Shown here one piece after another: positions 7,621-16,059 of a DNA stretch of 64,000 bases. Source of the stretch: Roseicella frigidaeris (GTDB taxonomy: Bacteria > Pseudomonadota > Alphaproteobacteria > Acetobacterales > Acetobacteraceae); contig NZ_QLIX01000002.1 of assembly GCF_003258945.1 (NCBI RefSeq), forward strand, positions 434,843-498,842, given 5' to 3'. The notes below the pieces were generated by a model, which ran no database searches, had not been told where the DNA came from, and saw only the letters and a list, made by a program, of their open reading frames with translations. Position 1 is the first letter of the stretch. Every line of letters begins with the position of its first letter. A program made the position numbers and the translations under genes.

Positions 7621-9207
7621 TCAGGCGCGGTGGATGCCGTAGAAAAGGGCGACGCCCTTCAGCGTGCCCTGCAGATCGGCGCGGAGGGCGGTCGGCGAGA
7701 AGAACTGGCCGAGCGGCACATAGGGCACCTCCTCGAAGGCCACCTGTTGCATCTCCCGCCCGATCCGCGCGCGCGCCGGGTCGTCGGGCGCATCGAACCA
7801 GGCGTCGCGCAGCGTCTCCAGCCGCGGAATGGTCGGCCAGCCGAACACGGCCGCACGGCCATGGCCGCGGATCAGGTTGTTCGCCGCCGGGTTCACCTGG
7901 GCGCTGCCGGCGCTGTAGCTGACCATCATGTTCCAGCCGCCCTGCGCCACCGGATCCTGCTTCAGGATGCGCTGCGTGACCGTGCCCCAGTCGGTGGCGA
8001 CATAGTCGAGGTTGACGCCGCCGCGCCGGAGATAGTCGCCGCAGACCTCGCTCATGGCGTTGATGACCGGGAAGTCCGTCGCCGCCAGCAGGTTCACCCG
8101 CTCATCCTTGTAGCCCGCCTCGGCCAGGGCGCGCTTCATGCCGCCGGCATCGAGCGGCTGGCGGAGGGCCTCGAGGCCGACATCGCTCGCCATGACCGAG
8201 CCCGGCGCGAAGAAGCCGTAGGGCACGTGCCAATAGGTCCGGTCGTCGCCGGCCGCGGCCGTCATCGCATCCACCTGGTTGGTGCCGCGCAGGATGGCGC
8301 GGCGGATCGCCGGGTTGTCGAAGGGCGGGTTCAGGCAGTTGAAGCGGAGGAAGCCAACCGAGCCGTTGGGGTCAAGGACGTCGATCTTCAGGCCGCGGCT
8401 GCGCTTCAGCGCGCCGACCAGGTCGATCGCCGGCTGTTCCCACCAATCCACCTCGCCGCGCTGCAGGGCGGCGCTGGCGGTCGCGCCGTCCGGGATGGTC
8501 AGCCATTCCACGCGGTCGAAGAAGACGCGCTTGCCGCCACTCAGATAGCTGGCCGGCTCGGGGCGCGGCCGGTAGTCCGGGTTGCGCTCATAGACGTTGC
8601 GGCTGCCCGGGACCCGCTCGGCCGCGACGTAGCGGAAGGGACCGCTGCCGATGATCTCCGGCACCGCCTGCGAGGAGGGAAGCAGCGCGTGCCGCTCCGG
8701 CATCATGACGCAGAGATGCGTGCCGACCTTGGCGAGGGCGGCGTCGAGGAGCGGGAAGGGCTTCTTCAGGCGGAAGACGATGCGGCGGTCATCGGCGGCG
8801 GCGAGCTCGTCGGTCGCGGCCCAGAGCGCCTGGCCGAAAGCGTCGCGCGTCGCCCAGCGGCGGATCGAGGCGACGCAATCCCGCGCCCGCACCGGCTCTC
8901 CGTCGTGGAAGCGGAGGCCTTCGCGCAGGGTGATGGTGGCGCGTCGGCCCTCCTCCTCGAAGGCCGGCGGGCCATCGGCCATCTGTGGCTGCGCCCGCAG
9001 CCCGGCATCCCAGCCATAGAGCGTGTCGTAGACCAGCAGCGCGTGGTTGCGGGTGACGAAGGCGACCGAGTGGATCGGGTCGAGCAGCGCCAGGTCGGCC
9101 TGGGGCACGAAGCGCAGCACGCCGCGGCCGGGGGTGGTCTGGGCGGCGGCGAGGCGCGGCGCGGCGAGCGCCAACCCCATGGAGCCCAGGAGATGACGTC
9201 GGCGCAT
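7621..9207 (-). CDS. Periplasmic peptide/nickel-type ABC substrate-binding protein (SBP family 5)
   Basis: 528 residues. MRRRHLLGSMGLALAAPRLA followed by AAAQ is a twin-arginine type signal peptide. The mature part has the family-5 pattern: RFVPQADLALLDPIHS, then ITLREGLRFHDGEPVRARDCVASIRRW, GSGPFRYVAAERVPGS, and CLNPPFDNPAIRRAIL. It would bind an oligopeptide or similar solute in the periplasm and pass it to an inner-membrane permease. No permease or ATPase genes adjoin it here, so it is an orphan binding protein in this window or uses a transporter encoded elsewhere. It is divergent from the fusion enzyme at 9492. Confidence 0.85.
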   Translation of the reverse strand: MRRRHLLGSMGLALAAPRLAAAQTTPGRGVLRFVPQADLALLDPIHSVAFVTRNHALLVYDTLYGWDAGLRAQPQMADGPPAFEEEGRRATITLREGLRFHDGEPVRARDCVASIRRWATRDAFGQALWAATDELAAADDRRIVFRLKKPFPLLDAALAKVGTHLCVMMPERHALLPSSQAVPEIIGSGPFRYVAAERVPGSRNVYERNPDYRPRPEPASYLSGGKRVFFDRVEWLTIPDGATASAALQRGEVDWWEQPAIDLVGALKRSRGLKIDVLDPNGSVGFLRFNCLNPPFDNPAIRRAILRGTNQVDAMTAAAGDDRTYWHVPYGFFAPGSVMASDVGLEALRQPLDAGGMKRALAEAGYKDERVNLLAATDFPVINAMSEVCGDYLRRGGVNLDYVATDWGTVTQRILKQDPVAQGGWNMMVSYSAGSAQVNPAANNLIRGHGRAAVFGWPTIPRLETLRDAWFDAPDDPARARIGREMQQVAFEEVPYVPLGQFFSPTALRADLQGTLKGVALFYGIHRA

Positions 9208-9309
9208 GGCGATCCCTTCCGGCGGCGTGGCGCAGGGAATGCTGCAGTGCGGCAGTCGGTCGGGTCAACCGGGACGAGGGCGGGCGCCGTCTTGCGAGGC
9301 GCCGGCATC

Positions 9310-9491
9310 AACGCGGCGATCGTCGCCAGCCCGGCCAATTCTTTCTCGCAACAACTGGCTCGCCCCCCTCACAACCTAATGATTATCGATGCCTCGCAGG
9401 ATTAATGAACGATTGGTAATGTGAAAACATGATATTGGAGTGAGACGCTGCTGTGTCTTTTGTTGCCATAAACGAGCAGAAAGAGCATTCC
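9310..9491. promoter_or_regulatory. AT-rich divergent intergenic region upstream of the fusion enzyme
   Basis: This stretch is clearly richer in A and T than its surroundings, with runs such as TAATGATTATCGATG and GGATTAATGAACGATTGG and a small hairpin ATGT-GAAA-ACAT at 9419-9430. It separates the divergent binding-protein gene and the ANL-ACP-GNAT gene and must hold the promoter of at least the latter. No convincing -35/-10 pair could be assigned by eye. Confidence 0.4.
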
Positions 9492-12400
9492 ATGGCATTA
9501 GATGGAATGATGCCATCCCAACTCCGTGATTTCTCTGACGTCCTTGGCCGCAATGTTGCACGACAGTTCTCGAACTACTGGGAACTCGATCGCTTTTCTG
9601 CTGAAGAATTCCGGCAATTCTGGTCCTGTTTTCTTTCCTGGTCGAATCTTCCCCGCAGCGGCGACGAAGCGACCGTCTGCGTCGGCGATGCCGCCGAGAC
9701 CGCGGTCTTCTTCCCGGACCTGCGGCTGAATTACGCGGAATGCCTGCTGCAGGGTCCGGCCGGGGCGCCGGTGCTGACCGCCTGCCACGGCATAGGCCTG
9801 GCCGCAACCGAGCGGCTGACGCGAGGCGAGCTGCGGTCCCGCGTCGCGCGCCTGGCCGCGGCGCTGCGCCGTCTCGGCGTCGCGCCCGGCGACCGGGTGG
9901 CGGCCGTCGCCCGCAACAATGCCGAGATGATCGTCGTGGCCCTGGCCGCCGCGGCGGTGGGCGCGGTGCTGGCGAATTGCACCCCCGACATGGGCAGCGT
10001 GGCGCTGCGGGCCCGGCTGGCGCCGCTCGCGCCGCGGGTCGTTTTCGCCAATCTCGAACCCATGCCCTGGGATCGTGGCCAGCCGCTGGCGGAGCGGGTC
10101 GTCGAGCTGCTCGCCGCGCTGCCGAGCGTCGCCGCCGTGATCGCGCTCGACGCGGGGGACCTCGCCGCGCCTCGCGCTGTGCCGCTGCACCACCTGCGGC
10201 GGCTCGTGCGGGCTGGGGCGGAGGAGTGGCATGCCTGGCCGCACCTGCCCTTCAACCACCCGCTCGTCGTCCTGTTCTCCTCCGGCACCACCGGGCAGCC
10301 GAAATGTATCCTGCACGGCGCCGGAGGCACGCTCATCGAGCATCTGAAGGAGCATCGGCTGCATTGCGACCTGCGGCCGGGCGACCGGATGTTCTTCCAG
10401 ACGAGCTGCGGCTGGATGATGTGGAACTGGCAGCTCAGCGCGCTGGCCTCCGGCGCCGAGATCCTGGTCTATGACGGGCCGCTCGAATCGCCGGCGCTGT
10501 TCTGGCAACTCGTCGCGGCGCATGGCGTCACGGTCTTCGGCACCAACCCGGCCTATCTCCAGCACTGCGAGGCGGCTGGCCTGACGCCCGGCCGGGACCA
10601 TGACCTCCATCAGCTGCGCCTCGTGCTCTCGACCGGGTCGCCACTCCGGCCACGGCAGTTCGCCTGGGTGGCCGAGGCGGTGAAGCCCCTGCCGCTGCAC
10701 TCCATCTCCGGCGGCACGGATGTCATCGGCTGTTTCGTCCTCGGCCATCCCTCGCTTCCCGTGCATGCCGGGGAATCACCCTGCCGGAGCCTCGGGCTCG
10801 ACATCCGCGCGCTGCCGCGGCCCGAGGCGGCGACAGACCGACAGGGGACTGCCCAACAGGAGACCGCCCAACAGGAGACTGCCCGGCAGGGCGAGCTCAT
10901 CTGCGCCAACCCCTTTCCCTCCCGGCCCCTCGGCTTCTTCGGCGAGACGGATGGCCGTCGCTTCCACGAGAGCTACTTCGCGGCCAATCCCGGCGTCTGG
11001 ACCCATGGCGACCTGGTCGAGCACACGCCGCGGGGCGGCTGGACGGTGCTCGGGCGCAGCGACAGCGTGCTCAAGATCCGCGGTATCCGGGTCGGGCCGG
11101 CCGAAATCTACGCGATCCTCGAATCCTTCGAGGACATCGCCGAGGCGATGGCCGTCGCGCAGGAGGCCGAGGAGGAGCCGGGCGGCCAGCGGCTGGTGCT
11201 GCTGGTCGTCCTTCGCCCGGGCCGACGGCTCGATCCGGATCTGGCCCGGCGTATTCGCAGGGCCCTCGGCCAGCGGGGCGCCTCGCATCTGGTTCCGGGA
11301 CGCATCCTGGCCGTCGACGCCCTGCCGTTGACCCAGAGCGGCAAGCGCTCGGAGGCGGCGGCGCGCGACGCCGTCAATGGCCGGGCGGCGCGCAACCGCG
11401 ATGCCTTGCGGAATCCGGAATGCCTGGCATCGATCACCGCCTCGATCGGTGCCGGCCCGCGATGCCGGGACACCTCGCAGGGGACCGGACCGCACGGCGC
11501 CGAGGCCGACCCGATGGCGGCGCGGCTGACCGCGCTGTGCGAGTCGATCCTCGACCTGCCGGAGCTCGGTCCGGCCGACGACCTGCTCGAGCTCGGGGCG
11601 GATTCGCTCCGGATGCTGTCGCTGCTGCTCGCGGTGGAGCGGGAGTTCGGCCAGCGGCTATCGGTCACGGCGCTGTTCTCCGCTCCGACCATCGATGGCC
11701 TGCTCGCGCAGTTGCGGGGCCGTTCGCCGGCCGCCCCGGGGGTGGTGGCCAAGGCCGCGGGCGCACCGCGGATCCGGCCGGTCACGCCCGCTGATCTCGA
11801 GCCTCTCGCGCGCCTCCTGGCTGCCGGCTTCGGTGAGTCCGGCATCGGGCCGGCGCAGTGGCGCCACCTGTTCGGGCCGCCCTGGCCGGACGATGGCGGC
11901 AGCTGGGGCTGGCTGCTGACCGTGGATGAGGCGATCGTCGGCGTCCTCGGCACGGTGCGCGCGCGCCATCCGCTGCGGGGCGACGCGCCGCTGTGCAACC
12001 TCTCCTCCTGGTACGTGCATCCCGACTACCGTGGCTGGGGCAGCGCCCTGCTCGTCGCCGCGCTGGGCGAGGCGGACGCCACCTGGACCAGCTTCACGCC
12101 GTCGTCCCTGTCGCTACAGGCCCTCGCAGCGCTCGATTTCCGCCGCCTCGATACCGCCCGGATCTTCCTGCCGCCGCTGGCGCATGCCGAGACGCTCGCC
12201 GCCCCGGGGCTGCGGATCGATTGCGCGCCGGCGACCGTGCGCGGGCTGCTCGATCCGGCCGAGCGGCAGGTCTTCGACGACCATGCGCCCTTCGACTGCC
12301 TGCAGATGGTGGCGCGCGACGCGACGGAGCGGGCCTATCTCGTCCTCAAGCGGCGGCGGGACCCGCTGCCAGGCGGGCTGCGCCGCTTGCCGCTGCGGGT

Positions 12401-12638
12401 CGCCTATTCCGAGTTGCTCTACTGCAGCGCGCCCGCCCTGCTGGCGCGGCATCTCGAGCGCATCAAGCTCGCCGTGCTGGCGCGGCAGCGGACGCTCGGC
12501 CTGGTGGTGGATGCCCGGCTCTGGGCGACGCCGCCGCGCGGACGGCGGCTGTCGAGCCATGCCATGTTCCGCTCCGCGAGGCTTGGGGCCGAAGCGGTGG
12601 ACAAGCTCTATTCCGAGCTGGTGCTGCTGCCGGTCTGA
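9492..12638 (+). CDS. Three-domain fusion: acetoacetyl-CoA-synthetase-like ligase, acyl carrier domain, GNAT acyltransferase
   Basis: 1048 residues from the ATG at 9492, six bases after AAAGAG; a GTG at 9453 is an alternative in-frame start. Residues ~1-625 are an adenylating (ANL) enzyme of acetoacetyl-CoA synthetase type: FFPDLRLNYAECLL, the P-loop SSGTTGQPK (263-271), FQTSCGWMMWNW, SGGTDVIGCFVLGHP, and the C-terminal lysine in QSGKRSE (K618). Residues ~660-740 form a carrier domain with LELGADSLRML, in which S705 would carry phosphopantetheine. Residues ~761-1048 begin with a GNAT fold: IRPVTPADLEPLARLL, then HPDYRGWGSALL with the RxxGxG/A acetyl-CoA loop at R847. All key residues seem intact. 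A 15-bp repeat makes an AQQET-rich linker. Inferred action: activate an acid, load it on its own carrier, and acylate an amine. The gene has no operon partners. Confidence 0.85.
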   Translation: MALDGMMPSQLRDFSDVLGRNVARQFSNYWELDRFSAEEFRQFWSCFLSWSNLPRSGDEATVCVGDAAETAVFFPDLRLNYAECLLQGPAGAPVLTACHGIGLAATERLTRGELRSRVARLAAALRRLGVAPGDRVAAVARNNAEMIVVALAAAAVGAVLANCTPDMGSVALRARLAPLAPRVVFANLEPMPWDRGQPLAERVVELLAALPSVAAVIALDAGDLAAPRAVPLHHLRRLVRAGAEEWHAWPHLPFNHPLVVLFSSGTTGQPKCILHGAGGTLIEHLKEHRLHCDLRPGDRMFFQTSCGWMMWNWQLSALASGAEILVYDGPLESPALFWQLVAAHGVTVFGTNPAYLQHCEAAGLTPGRDHDLHQLRLVLSTGSPLRPRQFAWVAEAVKPLPLHSISGGTDVIGCFVLGHPSLPVHAGESPCRSLGLDIRALPRPEAATDRQGTAQQETAQQETARQGELICANPFPSRPLGFFGETDGRRFHESYFAANPGVWTHGDLVEHTPRGGWTVLGRSDSVLKIRGIRVGPAEIYAILESFEDIAEAMAVAQEAEEEPGGQRLVLLVVLRPGRRLDPDLARRIRRALGQRGASHLVPGRILAVDALPLTQSGKRSEAAARDAVNGRAARNRDALRNPECLASITASIGAGPRCRDTSQGTGPHGAEADPMAARLTALCESILDLPELGPADDLLELGADSLRMLSLLLAVEREFGQRLSVTALFSAPTIDGLLAQLRGRSPAAPGVVAKAAGAPRIRPVTPADLEPLARLLAAGFGESGIGPAQWRHLFGPPWPDDGGSWGWLLTVDEAIVGVLGTVRARHPLRGDAPLCNLSSWYVHPDYRGWGSALLVAALGEADATWTSFTPSSLSLQALAALDFRRLDTARIFLPPLAHAETLAAPGLRIDCAPATVRGLLDPAERQVFDDHAPFDCLQMVARDATERAYLVLKRRRDPLPGGLRRLPLRVAYSELLYCSAPALLARHLERIKLAVLARQRTLGLVVDARLWATPPRGRRLSSHAMFRSARLGAEAVDKLYSELVLLPV
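10847..10891 (+). repeat. Three tandem 15-bp units inside the fusion gene
   Basis: GACTGCCCAACAGGA, GACCGCCCAACAGGA and GACTGCCCGGCAGGG follow each other at 10847, 10862 and 10877. They encode a repeated TAQQE-type pentapeptide within the ligase C-terminal region. The unit is a multiple of three, so copy number could change without breaking the frame. Confidence 0.85.
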
Positions 12639-12643
12639 GAACG

Positions 12644-12674
12644 CCCCGCAAAACCGCTTCGCGGCTTTGCGGGG
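12644..12674. terminator. GC-rich hairpin just after the fusion gene
   Basis: CCCCGCAAA pairs with TTTGCGGGG around a central CCGCTTCGCGG stem-loop, six bases after the stop codon. It is a strong hairpin on both strands but lacks a T run, so it may stop transcription weakly or protect the 3' end. Confidence 0.55.
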
Positions 12675-12712
12675 ACCCCGGGGAGTCCCCTCCTGCCCCA
12701 GGAACGTCACGG

Positions 12713-12737
12713 CCTGCCGCGGCCAAGCCGCGGCAGG
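12713..12737. terminator. Second hairpin, perfect 10-bp stem
   Basis: CCTGCCGCGG, spacer CCAAG, CCGCGGCAGG. It lies between the convergent fusion gene and the next minus-strand gene and has no T tract. Together with the hairpin at 12644 it fills the 208-bp convergent gap. Confidence 0.5.
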
Positions 12738-12846
12738 ACAACAGCTGATCGCCGGGGGCGGACCCACCGAAGGCGTGACTCACGCGACCGACCAACGCGC
12801 TGGATCATGGTCCAGGATGGATCTCGTTCACCCCGCGAGCGGCGGA

Positions 12847-13152
12847 TCAGCCCTCCTGCGACGGCGCGGCGGCGTCCAACGCCTCGTCCGGGCTCACCTG
12901 CAGGCTCGCCGTCAGGCGGAGGCCGGGCCCGGCGCGGCGTCGGCCGGTCACCGCGAAGCGGCGACCGAAGCGCGCCTTCAAGGCGGCCGCGGCGGCCTCG
13001 ACGGCGGCAGCCTCGCCGGCCTCGAGCACCAGGCGCACGCCATGCAGGCCCCCGAGCGGCAGGCCGGGCGGGCGCGCCGCAGGGGCCAGGGCGGGCGCAG
13101 CAGCGGCCGGCGGCTGCAGGATGAGCGGAGGTGGGAGCTTGCGGCGGGACAT
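12847..13152 (-). CDS. Hypothetical protein, Ala/Pro-rich
   Basis: 101 residues from the ATG at 13152 (MSRRKLPPPLILQPP). An Ala/Pro-rich N-terminal third is followed by a folded-looking part with GVRLVLEAGEAAAVEAAAAALKARFG and a beta-rich end (RLTASLQVSP). I do not recognise the family. It is convergent to the fusion gene and is the first gene left of the DnaA-box-like intergenic region. The frame is open further upstream to 13278, but that part is low-complexity. Confidence 0.4.
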   Translation of the reverse strand: MSRRKLPPPLILQPPAAAAPALAPAARPPGLPLGGLHGVRLVLEAGEAAAVEAAAAALKARFGRRFAVTGRRRAGPGLRLTASLQVSPDEALDAAAPSQEG

Positions 13153-13676
13153 GGGACGCCACGATCTGGACGCAGCCCGCGGTGACAGGCAAGCCCCGAC
13201 GCCGTGGCGAGGCGGCGCCACAGTTGTCCCCAGCGATCGGGACAAGCCTGAGGACAAGTTGTGAGGAATGGGCCGCAACGCCTTGGTTTGTCATGCGGGT
13301 TCTTCAGGCGTTCGCGGCCCGTCCGGGCCGCTGGCGGTTTCCTGCTGGACCGCGGCCTGCAAGCCACAACAGGGGGCCATCGGCTCGCGGCGCGGGCGGC
13401 ATCGGATGCGATGGTTCAGGGGCTTGCCGGGAGAGGCATGGCGCGGCGCGTCCTGGCGCGGAAAAATTCACCGTCGCGGGCGCCGGGCCGGCGCCGGCCC
13501 GGCCCGCGGCTTATGCACAGCCATCGGGGCAACCCTCTGGAAAGCTTCGGGATGGCGTGTTCAAGCCTTTGAACAGGAACGGCAATTTTTGCCCGTTTCG
13601 GAGCCGTTCGGAGCGGGTGGAGGCCCGGCCGCGAAGGCCGGGTGGTCCCGCCCGGCCCGCCATCGCGCCCCGGCGC
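13153..13676. other. 524-bp intergenic region with DnaA-box-like 9-mers
   Basis: No convincing gene is seen. The region holds TTGTCCCCA at 13224-13232, its inverted relatives TCGGGACAA at 13237-13245 and TGAGGACAA at 13249-13257, and TTATGCACA at 13511-13519, which differs from the DnaA-box consensus TTATCCACA at one base. The others differ at two or three positions. A hairpin CCCGGCC-GCGAA-GGCCGGG at 13624-13642 lies downstream of the aldolase gene. Confidence 0.45.
13624..13642 (-). terminator. Hairpin downstream of the class II aldolase gene
   Basis: CCCGGCC, loop GCGAA, GGCCGGG, 34 bp beyond the aldolase stop. There is no T run, so intrinsic termination would be weak. Confidence 0.35.
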
Positions 13677-14459
13677 TCAGTCGCGGTAATCCGCTTCCTT
13701 GCGGTCGAGGATCCGCTTCAGCGCGTCGAAATGCCATTCGGCATTCGAGCGGTCGCCATAGCGCGGCGCGGTCTTGCGATAGGTGCTGATCGTGTGGTCC
13801 ACGACCTCCTTCGGCAGCATCTTCAGCGGCCGGTTGGTCCACATCGCATAGAGCTGCACCTGCGCCACGCGCTCGGCGTAGTAGAGCCGGTCATAGGCCT
13901 CGGCGACGTTGCGGCCGACCGTGGCGATGCCGTGGTTGGCCATCATCAGCACCGTCTTGTTGCCGATCACCCCGGCCAGGCGCTCGCCCTCCGCCGGGTC
14001 GAAGGCCGGGCCGGTGTAGAGGTCGTCATAGGCGGTGTTCATGCTGGTCCCGAGCTCGGTCTGACCGATCGGCAGGATCTGCGGATCCTCGAGCCGGGCG
14101 AGGGCGCTCGCATAGGGCATGTGGGTGTGGAACACCGCGGCGGCCGTCGGCAGCAGCCGGTGCATCGGCGCGTGGATGCAATAGGCGCTGCGCTCGACAT
14201 GCCCCTCGCCGGCGAGCAGGCTGCCATCATAGCCGACCTCTATGAAGCAGGAGGCGGTGACCTCCGACCAGTGCAGGCCGAAGGGGATCTGGTAGTAGCG
14301 GTCCTCGGTGCCCGGCACGCGCAGGGTGAAGTGGTTGAAGATGCCCTCGTTGAAGCCGTGCATCACCGCCAGGCGGTGCGCGGCGGCGAGGTCGATGCGC
14401 GCCTGGCGCCGCTGGTCGGCGATGGCGAGGTCGGGGGCGGCATGGGTTTCGAGCGGCAT
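13677..14459 (-). CDS. Class II aldolase/adducin family protein
   Basis: 260 residues. FNEGIFNHFTLRVPG is the family's N-terminal G-x-G-N-x-S/T-like segment. VFHTHMPYASALARL supplies the HxH metal ligands and MANHGIATVG the third histidine. Members cleave sugar-phosphate C-C bonds (L-fuculose-1-phosphate or ribulose-5-phosphate epimerase type) or are degradative decarboxylase-like enzymes using zinc. The substrate cannot be named. The gene has no obvious sugar operon around it. Confidence 0.8.
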   Translation of the reverse strand: MPLETHAAPDLAIADQRRQARIDLAAAHRLAVMHGFNEGIFNHFTLRVPGTEDRYYQIPFGLHWSEVTASCFIEVGYDGSLLAGEGHVERSAYCIHAPMHRLLPTAAAVFHTHMPYASALARLEDPQILPIGQTELGTSMNTAYDDLYTGPAFDPAEGERLAGVIGNKTVLMMANHGIATVGRNVAEAYDRLYYAERVAQVQLYAMWTNRPLKMLPKEVVDHTISTYRKTAPRYGDRSNAEWHFDALKRILDRKEADYRD

Positions 14460-14571
14460 GGGGGAGGGACCTTCCTGGTGACCCGCCCGATGCTAGTCCT
14501 GTCGGTCGTCTGACCAGAAGCCCCCAAAGCGCATCCCGATCGCCCGCATGGCGATGCCCGCTGCCGCGTCC

Positions 14572-15018
14572 TCAGCCCGGGAAGAGCCGCTCCCGCGCCT
14601 CCGAGATCACCCGCAGCGCGTCCGGGGTCAGGTCGTAGAGCGGCAGGTCCTCCGGCGCCGCCCAGGCCACGGCGGCGACGTCGTCCCCGGGCCGCGCCTC
14701 GCCGGCCGACCAGCGGCCGCAATAGTCGATGATGGTGTAGTGCCAGCGCACCGCGCCGGCCTCGTCGCGGCTGATGGAATCGAAGACGGCGGCGAGTTCG
14801 AGCGGCCCCACCTCGATGCCGGTCTCCTCCATCAGCTCCCGCCGCGCCGCCGCCTCGGCGCGCTCGCCGACATGCTGGGCGCCGCCGGGCAGCGACCAGC
14901 TCCCCTCGCGCGGCGGCTTGCCGCGGCGGACGAGCAGCACCTGCTCGGCGCCGCGCTCGCCGGTGAAGGCGACGACGCCGATGCCGACCCAGGGCCGGTC
15001 GGGATATTCCCGGCTCAT
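14572..15018 (-). CDS. NUDIX hydrolase
   Basis: 148 residues from the ATG at 15018, whose first bases overlap the stop of the DUF4340 gene (ATGA arrangement), showing translational coupling. The Nudix box GGAQHVGERAEAAARRELMEETGIEVG is only described here by position, about residues 43-69; the REL and EET catalytic elements are intact. It would hydrolyse a nucleoside diphosphate linked to another group. It is the last gene of the ABC/GldG-like operon. Relatives often act on oxidised nucleotides or NADH, but the substrate is open. Confidence 0.85.
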   Translation of the reverse strand: MSREYPDRPWVGIGVVAFTGERGAEQVLLVRRGKPPREGSWSLPGGAQHVGERAEAAARRELMEETGIEVGPLELAAVFDSISRDEAGAVRWHYTIIDYCGRWSAGEARPGDDVAAVAWAAPEDLPLYDLTPDALRVISEARERLFPG

Positions 15019-16049
15019 CGCGCCGGCGCCCCGGCCGGCGGCGCCTCCGGCGCGGCCTCCCGCGGCTTGAGGTCGTCGAGGCGCGGGGCGAAGGCCTTCA
15101 GCTTCCAGACCCCGACCTGATAGACCCAGGGAGCCCATCGGGCCGCGAGCCGGGCGCCCTCCTCGCTACCCTCGGCCCGCAGCCGGATCCAGACATTCCC
15201 CTCCTCGAGATGCGGCAGCACCGTCACGCCGAGCCCGTCCGACAGCGTGAACCGGCTTTCGGCGACCGGCTCGCCCGGCGCCTCCGCGGCCGGCTTCACG
15301 TCGAGGAAGGTCAGCATCTCGAAGGCGCGGGCGATCTCGTCCAGCGCGGCTTCGTCCGCCGGCATCCCGGCGGGCTGCTCGACCTGCAGCTTCGCCTCGG
15401 GCCCCTCGCCGCGGGCGAGGACCAGCGCCGGCTCCCCGTCCCGCCGGATGGCGACGCGGCGCACCCGCTCCTCCGGCAGGTTGGCGATGTCGCGGTCGAG
15501 CCAGAGCTGCGGATCGGCATCGGCGGCGAGCCGTCCCTCCGCCAGCCAGGCCTGGTCCTCGCCCGGGCGGCGAACATAGATGCTCTCCGGCACATTGCCC
15601 TGGGTGCGGACGCGGCGACGGCCGAGGAGCAGCTCGGCGAGCGGGCTGCCGGCGTCGTCGAGGATGCGGAGCAGCAGGGCGGTGCTGCCGGGCCGGCCCG
15701 GATCGTCGACGCCGAGCCGGCCATACTGCTCCGGATCGCTGGTCCGCGGCTCGGCCAGGCGCAGCTCGGTCAGCCCGACCAGCATCTCCCGCAGCTTCTC
15801 CGGCCGCACCGGGTAGCCGCCCTTCTCGGGCAGCACCCAGACCTCGCCCTGCCGCGCGAGCAGGAGGGTCGCGTCGCTCTTGCGGATCTCGATGCGGGTT
15901 GCCCGCTGCAGCCGCTCGGCGAGGCCGGGGAAGGCGAGGCCGCCGGCCGCCATGTCGCGCCGCTCGGCCGGGCGCGGCGTCAGCAGGAGGGCGCCGCCGA
16001 GCGCGGCGGCCGCCGCGCCGCCGAGCAGGAGGAGGGTTCGACGCTGCAT
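15015..16049 (-). CDS. DUF4340 domain protein
   Basis: 344 residues. An N-terminal membrane anchor (RTLLLLGGAAAAALGGALLL) is followed by a periplasmic beta-rich region typical of DUF4340 proteins: RIEIRKSDATLLLAR, WVLPEKGGYPV, ELRLAEPRTSDPEQYGRLGV. DUF4340 proteins are regularly encoded beside GldG-like ABC components, as here, and their biochemical role is unknown. The end is a Pro/Ala-rich tail. The gene lies 10 bp after the GldG-like gene. Confidence 0.8.
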   Translation of the reverse strand: MQRRTLLLLGGAAAAALGGALLLTPRPAERRDMAAGGLAFPGLAERLQRATRIEIRKSDATLLLARQGEVWVLPEKGGYPVRPEKLREMLVGLTELRLAEPRTSDPEQYGRLGVDDPGRPGSTALLLRILDDAGSPLAELLLGRRRVRTQGNVPESIYVRRPGEDQAWLAEGRLAADADPQLWLDRDIANLPEERVRRVAIRRDGEPALVLARGEGPEAKLQVEQPAGMPADEAALDEIARAFEMLTFLDVKPAAEAPGEPVAESRFTLSDGLGVTVLPHLEEGNVWIRLRAEGSEEGARLAARWAPWVYQVGVWKLKAFAPRLDDLKPREAAPEAPPAGAPAR

Positions 16050-16059
16050 CCCGGCCTCC

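Noticed and set aside
13224-13519. Chromosomal replication origin
   Set aside because: DnaA-like 9-mers are present but no dnaA, parAB, hemE or similar origin-linked genes are near, and the matches are two to three bases from consensus. Kept only as a finding.
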